From: Candidatus Binatia bacterium
GTDB lineage: Bacteria; Desulfobacterota; Binatia; Bin18
DNA: 64,000 bases
Assembly: GCA_022820725.1 (NCBI GenBank)
Contig: JAJEFA010000002.1
Location: 160,302-224,301 of the forward strand
Reading direction: 5' to 3'
How positions within the stretch are numbered: position 1 is the stretch's first letter; each line of letters begins with the position of its first letter. Below, piece after piece: positions 60,835-64,000 of this stretch. The notes under the pieces are model-generated. The model ran no database searches. It was not told the origin of the DNA and worked only from the letters and a program-made list of their open reading frames with translations. The position numbers were made by a program, and so were the translations under genes.

Positions 60835-61119
60835 CTATCTCCTTTTCACATCGCCCTTCTTATCCCCGGCATGGCCATAGAATGTCCGCGTTGGGGAGAA
60901 TTCACCGAGTTTATGACCGACCATATTTTCCGTCACATAGACGGGGATGAATTTCCTTCCATTGTGCACAGCAAATGTCAATCCAATCATTTCGGGGATA
61001 ATCGTGGACCGGCGGGACCAGGTTTTAATCACTTTTTTATCACCGCTTTGCACGGCCGTATCGACCTTCTTCAACAAGTGGTCGTCAATGAATGGACCTT
61101 TTTTGACTGAGCGGGGCAT
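60835..61119 (-). CDS. rpsS: 30S ribosomal protein S19
   Basis: 94 residues: [19 protein letters not shown] start, [20 protein letters not shown] and [20 protein letters not shown]. The ATG at 61119, one base after the rplB stop, is preferred to one eight codons earlier inside rplB. Confidence 0.96.
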   Translation of the reverse strand: MPRSVKKGPFIDDHLLKKVDTAVQSGDKKVIKTWSRRSTIIPEMIGLTFAVHNGRKFIPVYVTENMVGHKLGEFSPTRTFYGHAGDKKGDVKRR

Positions 61120-61120
61120 C

Positions 61121-61948
61121 TTATTTCTTTCTCTTTTGGACAATATATTTGTCTGACTTTGAGCGTCGTCTGGTCTTATACCCTTTGGCTAGTACTCCCC
61201 AGGGACTCATGGGATGATTCCCTTTACTTCTTCCTTCGCCTCCCCCAAGTGGGTGGTCTACCGGATTCATGGCAATGCCCCGCACGCGCGGCCGATGGCC
61301 AAACCAGCGGCTCCGACCCGCTTTCCCGTACGAGACGTTCTCATGATCAAGATTCCCGACCTGACCGATAGTCGCTTTGCAGTTTTGATGCACCAGCCGC
61401 ATTTCTCCCGAAGGGAGCTTCACGGTTGCATACACGCCTTCTCTGGCCATCAGCTGCGCAGCGGTCCCAGCACTTCTGACAATCTGAGCCCCTTTGCCTA
61501 TTTTCAGCTCAATGTTGTGGATAATCGTACCAACCGGAATACATCGTAACGGCAAACAATTACCAGGCCGAATATCCGCCGATTCTCCTGACATGACAAC
61601 ATGACCAACAGCCAGACCAGCAGGGGCAAGGATGTAGCGCTTCTCTCCATCCCGATAATGGAGTTGAGCAATATGGGCAGAACGGTTTGGGTCATATTCT
61701 ATAGCAGCAACCTTCGCCCCAATACCGTCCTTGTCGCGGCGGAAGTCTATCAGACGATACCGTCGTTTATGGCCACCGCCCCGGTGAAGGATAGTGAGTC
61801 GCCCTCTATTATTCCGCCCACCATGCTTATGGAGGGGCGCCAGCAAGGACCGCTCCGGCCCTTCTTTTGTCTTCGTGATCTCGCTGAAGCTAGAGACACT
61901 TTGGAAGCGTCTCCCAGCAGACGTTGGTTTGTACTGTCGAACAGCCAC
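61121..61948 (-). CDS. rplB: 50S ribosomal protein L2
   Basis: 275 residues: [20 protein letters not shown] start, [20 protein letters not shown], and the peptidyl-transferase-near [15 protein letters not shown] motif with the conserved His. It ends [12 protein letters not shown]. Confidence 0.97.
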   Translation of the reverse strand: MAVRQYKPTSAGRRFQSVSSFSEITKTKEGPERSLLAPLHKHGGRNNRGRLTILHRGGGHKRRYRLIDFRRDKDGIGAKVAAIEYDPNRSAHIAQLHYRDGEKRYILAPAGLAVGHVVMSGESADIRPGNCLPLRCIPVGTIIHNIELKIGKGAQIVRSAGTAAQLMAREGVYATVKLPSGEMRLVHQNCKATIGQVGNLDHENVSYGKAGRSRWFGHRPRVRGIAMNPVDHPLGGGEGRSKGNHPMSPWGVLAKGYKTRRRSKSDKYIVQKRKK

Positions 61949-61951
61949 GAG

Positions 61952-62239
61952 TTACGCCCCTTCAAAAAAGTCTATGCGGTCGCCATCACGTAAGGTGACA
62001 TAGGCCTTCTTCCAAGCTGCTTTTCTGCCCTGCGACCGACCAACGCGCCGATGTTTGCCAATATATTGAATAGTCCGCACTTGTTTGACTTTCACGTCAA
62101 AAAGCGTCTCAACTGCGTTTTTAATACTCACCTTGTTGGCCTGCGGGTGGACACGAAAGACGACCTGATTACCGACCTCACTAGCGAGAGTTGATTTCTC
62201 GGTGATCAATGGCGAGACAAGAACAGAATAAACATCCAT
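61952..62239 (-). CDS. rplW: 50S ribosomal protein L23
   Basis: 95 residues: VLVSPLITEKSTLAS, VVFRVHPQANKVSIKNAVE, LFDVKVKQVRTIQY. The ATG at 62239 has GGGGAG 4 nt upstream; an in-frame GTG at 62251 overlaps rplD. It is the tunnel-exit docking site for trigger factor and SRP. Confidence 0.95.
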   Translation of the reverse strand: MDVYSVLVSPLITEKSTLASEVGNQVVFRVHPQANKVSIKNAVETLFDVKVKQVRTIQYIGKHRRVGRSQGRKAAWKKAYVTLRDGDRIDFFEGA

Positions 62240-62240
62240 A

Positions 62241-62882
62241 TTACTCCCCACCTAATCGCTCACTGATCTGTTGCATCGCCGCTTGTGTCACTAATACCTT
62301 TCGGTAGCGAAGCAGGTCATACACATTCAGCCCTGGACTCAGCAGAACTTTTACCCCAGGTAAATTGCGTGCAGATTTCTGGACGTTTACGTCTGCATCC
62401 GCCAAGACAAGCAAAACGCTATCACCCATCTCAAGTTGCGCGAGCAGGGCGACCATCTGCTTTGTTTTTGGTTCATCAAACTGAATGGCGTCGATAACAA
62501 CCACCTCGTCTTGGCGCAGCTTCTGCGCGAGGGCAGCGCGCAGGGCGGTCTTCCGGGCTGAGCGCGGCATCCGGTACGCATACGAACGTGGCTGGGGACC
62601 GAACACCGTCGCGCCACCAACCCACACCGGAGACCGGTTACTGCCTGCCCGTGCCCGTCCCGTCCCTTTTTGTCGCCACGGTTTTCTTCCTCCACCACGG
62701 ACCTGTGCCCGCGTCTTTGTCGCCGCCGTCCCAGAGCGACGATTGGCCAACTGCATTCTTACCGTTTCGAACAAGAGGTGCTCTCGCTGCGGCTGCTCGG
62801 AGATTACAGCGGGAAGAGGGATCTCTCCAACCTTCTCGCGTTGGACGGAGAGAACGCTAATAGACGTTTCCTGGGCTGCCAT
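62241..62882 (-). CDS. rplD: 50S ribosomal protein L4
   Basis: 213 residues: RRSGTAATKTRAQVRGGGRK, PWRQKGTGRARAGSNRSPVW and GGATVFGPQPRSYAYRMPRS are the conserved extended-loop motifs. The N-terminal segment is slightly longer than in E. coli. It lies 13 nt after rplC. Confidence 0.96.
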   Translation of the reverse strand: MAAQETSISVLSVQREKVGEIPLPAVISEQPQREHLLFETVRMQLANRRSGTAATKTRAQVRGGGRKPWRQKGTGRARAGSNRSPVWVGGATVFGPQPRSYAYRMPRSARKTALRAALAQKLRQDEVVVIDAIQFDEPKTKQMVALLAQLEMGDSVLLVLADADVNVQKSARNLPGVKVLLSPGLNVYDLLRYRKVLVTQAAMQQISERLGGE

Positions 62883-62895
62883 TGGTTATCCTTGC

Positions 62896-63519
62896 TTATG
62901 GCTTATGAATGAGGACAACTTGTCCTCTCGCACCTGGTATAGACCCACGCAGGAAGAGCAGATTTTCATCTGGCTGGACGTCAACTACTTGCAGGTTTAA
63001 CGCCTTCATCCGATCATTCCCGTAATGGCCTGCCATTCTTTTCCCTTTGAAAATTTTCCCAGGATAAGAGCGGTTTCCAATAGCCCCACCATGGCGAAAG
63101 TACTCATGTGTTCCATGACTCTTCGGAAACCCGCCCATGCCGTGTCGTTTCATCACTCCGGCATAGCCCCGACCTTTTGTCCGGCCAACAACATTGACCC
63201 GATCTCCAGACTGGAAGACTTGTGCTACTGTAATTTCACCGCCGACCTCGTAGCCATCGGTGTCATCTACCCGAAACTCGCGCAGAACAGCGAAGGGACC
63301 GGCACCAGACTTCTGAGTATGTCCTAAAACAGGCTGAGAAACACGTTGGGGTTTTTGACTTCCAAATCCCAGTTGGAGCGCAACATAACCATCTTTTTGC
63401 TGAGTTTTCTTTTGCACCACGGTACATGGTCCAGCCTGTATCACCGTAACCGGAACGAGGTCCCCCTCAGCGGAAAAAACCTGAGTCATGCCGAGCTTCT
63501 TTCCTATTAATCCTTGCAT
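62896..63519 (-). CDS. rplC: 50S ribosomal protein L3
   Basis: 207 residues: MQGLIGKKLGMTQVFSAEGD start, VTVIQAGPCTVVQKKT, GVMKRHGMGGFPKSHG and GKIFKGKRMAGHYGNDRMKA. The glutamine methylated in E. coli lies in the last region and is replaced by His here (AGHYG), a common variant. Confidence 0.96.
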   Translation of the reverse strand: MQGLIGKKLGMTQVFSAEGDLVPVTVIQAGPCTVVQKKTQQKDGYVALQLGFGSQKPQRVSQPVLGHTQKSGAGPFAVLREFRVDDTDGYEVGGEITVAQVFQSGDRVNVVGRTKGRGYAGVMKRHGMGGFPKSHGTHEYFRHGGAIGNRSYPGKIFKGKRMAGHYGNDRMKALNLQVVDVQPDENLLFLRGSIPGARGQVVLIHKP

Positions 63520-63533
63520 CGTCTCCTCTCCCG

Positions 63534-63854
63534 CTACTCCAGCTTGATCTCAACATCGACTCCGGCGGCCAATTCCAGTTTCCCGAGCGCGTCAATAGTT
63601 TGCTGAGTTGGGTCAAGGATATCGAGCAAACGCTTGTGGGTTCGTATCTCGAACTGTTCCCGCGACTTTTTGTCAACATGGGGTGAACGGTTTACCGTGA
63701 ACCGTTCGATCCGCGTAGGAAGCGGGATAGGGCCAGCGACCCGCCCCCCGGTCCGCCTCACTGTTTCGACAATCTCTCTGACCGATTGATCGAGTACCCG
63801 GTGGTCATAGGCTTTGAGACGGATACGGATCTTTTCATTCATGATAGTGGTCAT
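63534..63854 (-). CDS. rpsJ: 30S ribosomal protein S10
   Basis: 106 residues: [40 protein letters not shown] and [18 protein letters not shown]. The ATG at 63854 has AGGG 5 nt upstream; an ATG four codons later is possible. It also serves in antitermination as NusE. Confidence 0.96.
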   Translation of the reverse strand: MTTIMNEKIRIRLKAYDHRVLDQSVREIVETVRRTGGRVAGPIPLPTRIERFTVNRSPHVDKKSREQFEIRTHKRLLDILDPTQQTIDALGKLELAAGVDVEIKLE

Positions 63855-63860
63855 AGGACC

Positions 63861-64000
63861 CTACTCCAAGATTTTGGTGACAACCCCGGCCCCCACCGTG
63901 CGACCACCCTCCCGAATCGCAAACCGTAACCCCTCATCCATCGCAATCGGTGTCAATAACGCCACCGTCATCTGCGTGTTGTCCCCCGGCATCACCATCT
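63861..64000 (-). CDS. tuf: elongation factor Tu, C-terminal fragment
   Basis: The last 45 codons: [40 protein letters not shown] and TKILE stop. This is the end of domain III of EF-Tu. The rest of the gene lies beyond the right edge. The stop is 6 nt before the rpsJ ATG, matching the str-S10 junction. Confidence 0.95.
   Translation of the reverse strand, partial: MVMPGDNTQMTVALLTPIAMDEGLRFAIREGGRTVGAGVVTKILE

Overview
The window is a moderately GC-rich chromosome segment from a Gram-negative bacterium. It carries a complete run of late lipid A / Kdo / heptose genes, the LPS export gene lptD, a classical trp-accD-folC block and most of the S10-spc-alpha ribosomal operons. Gene content and order resemble Deltaproteobacteria-like or Tectomicrobia/Entotheonella-like lineages, but no 16S rRNA is present, so the placement is inference. 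I saw no CRISPR array, insertion sequence, prophage or secondary-metabolite cluster.

Layout. (1) 1-2.1 kb, minus: a truncated SDR gene, an alpha/beta hydrolase and a HAD phosphatase. (2) 2.2-9.6 kb, mostly plus: two near-identical 114-bp hairpin-rich repeats, each supplying the start codon of a gene (a small LarE-tail-like protein and mnmA), a tRNA-Pro(GGG) with its own promoter and terminator, then surE, a cysteine desulfurase, mnmA, mtaB, rnc and pyrD. The desulfurase, MnmA and MtaB together form a tRNA sulfur-modification group. (3) 9.7-18.2 kb: mixed metabolic genes (beta-lactamase-fold hydrolase, FabI-type reductase, crotonase-fold protein, D-2-hydroxyacid dehydrogenase, citrate synthase, epoxide-hydrolase-like protein, dual-specificity phosphatase) and lexA-hemW. 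(4) 18.4-35.3 kb, plus: a secreted orphan, then a tightly packed LPS operon: Gfo/Idh oxidoreductase, lpxB, msbA, an acyltransferase, waaA, lpxK, a methyltransferase, two GT9 heptosyltransferase-like proteins, a Kdo-kinase-like protein, a sulfatase-fold protein with Thr in the nucleophile position, a kinase-GT2 fusion, a GT4 and the HldE kinase domain. (5) 35.3-39.0 kb, plus: yicC, gmk and a bifunctional (p)ppGpp synthetase/hydrolase. (6) 39.1-49.5 kb, minus: rpmB, the separate HldE nucleotidyltransferase, lptD, folC, accD, trpA/B/F/C/D and a SPOR-domain protein. (7) 49.6-64.0 kb, minus: rplQ to rpsJ and the 3' end of tuf, with map and rpmJ next to secY but no adk or infA.

The strongest candidate for something undescribed is the repeated four-hairpin element at 2199-2312 and 5168-5281. 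It is 97 percent identical between copies and sits before two genes linked to PP-loop sulfur chemistry. It provides the only usable start codon of mnmA and also holds a better-spaced out-of-frame AUG, whose short reading frame is the one in which the copy differences are silent. The next most interesting observations are in the LPS cluster: a stand-alone GT2 tail, a kinase-GT2 fusion, a Thr-type sulfatase-fold enzyme and a 15-bp perfect hairpin inside lpxK. There are also several enzymes with replaced catalytic residues.
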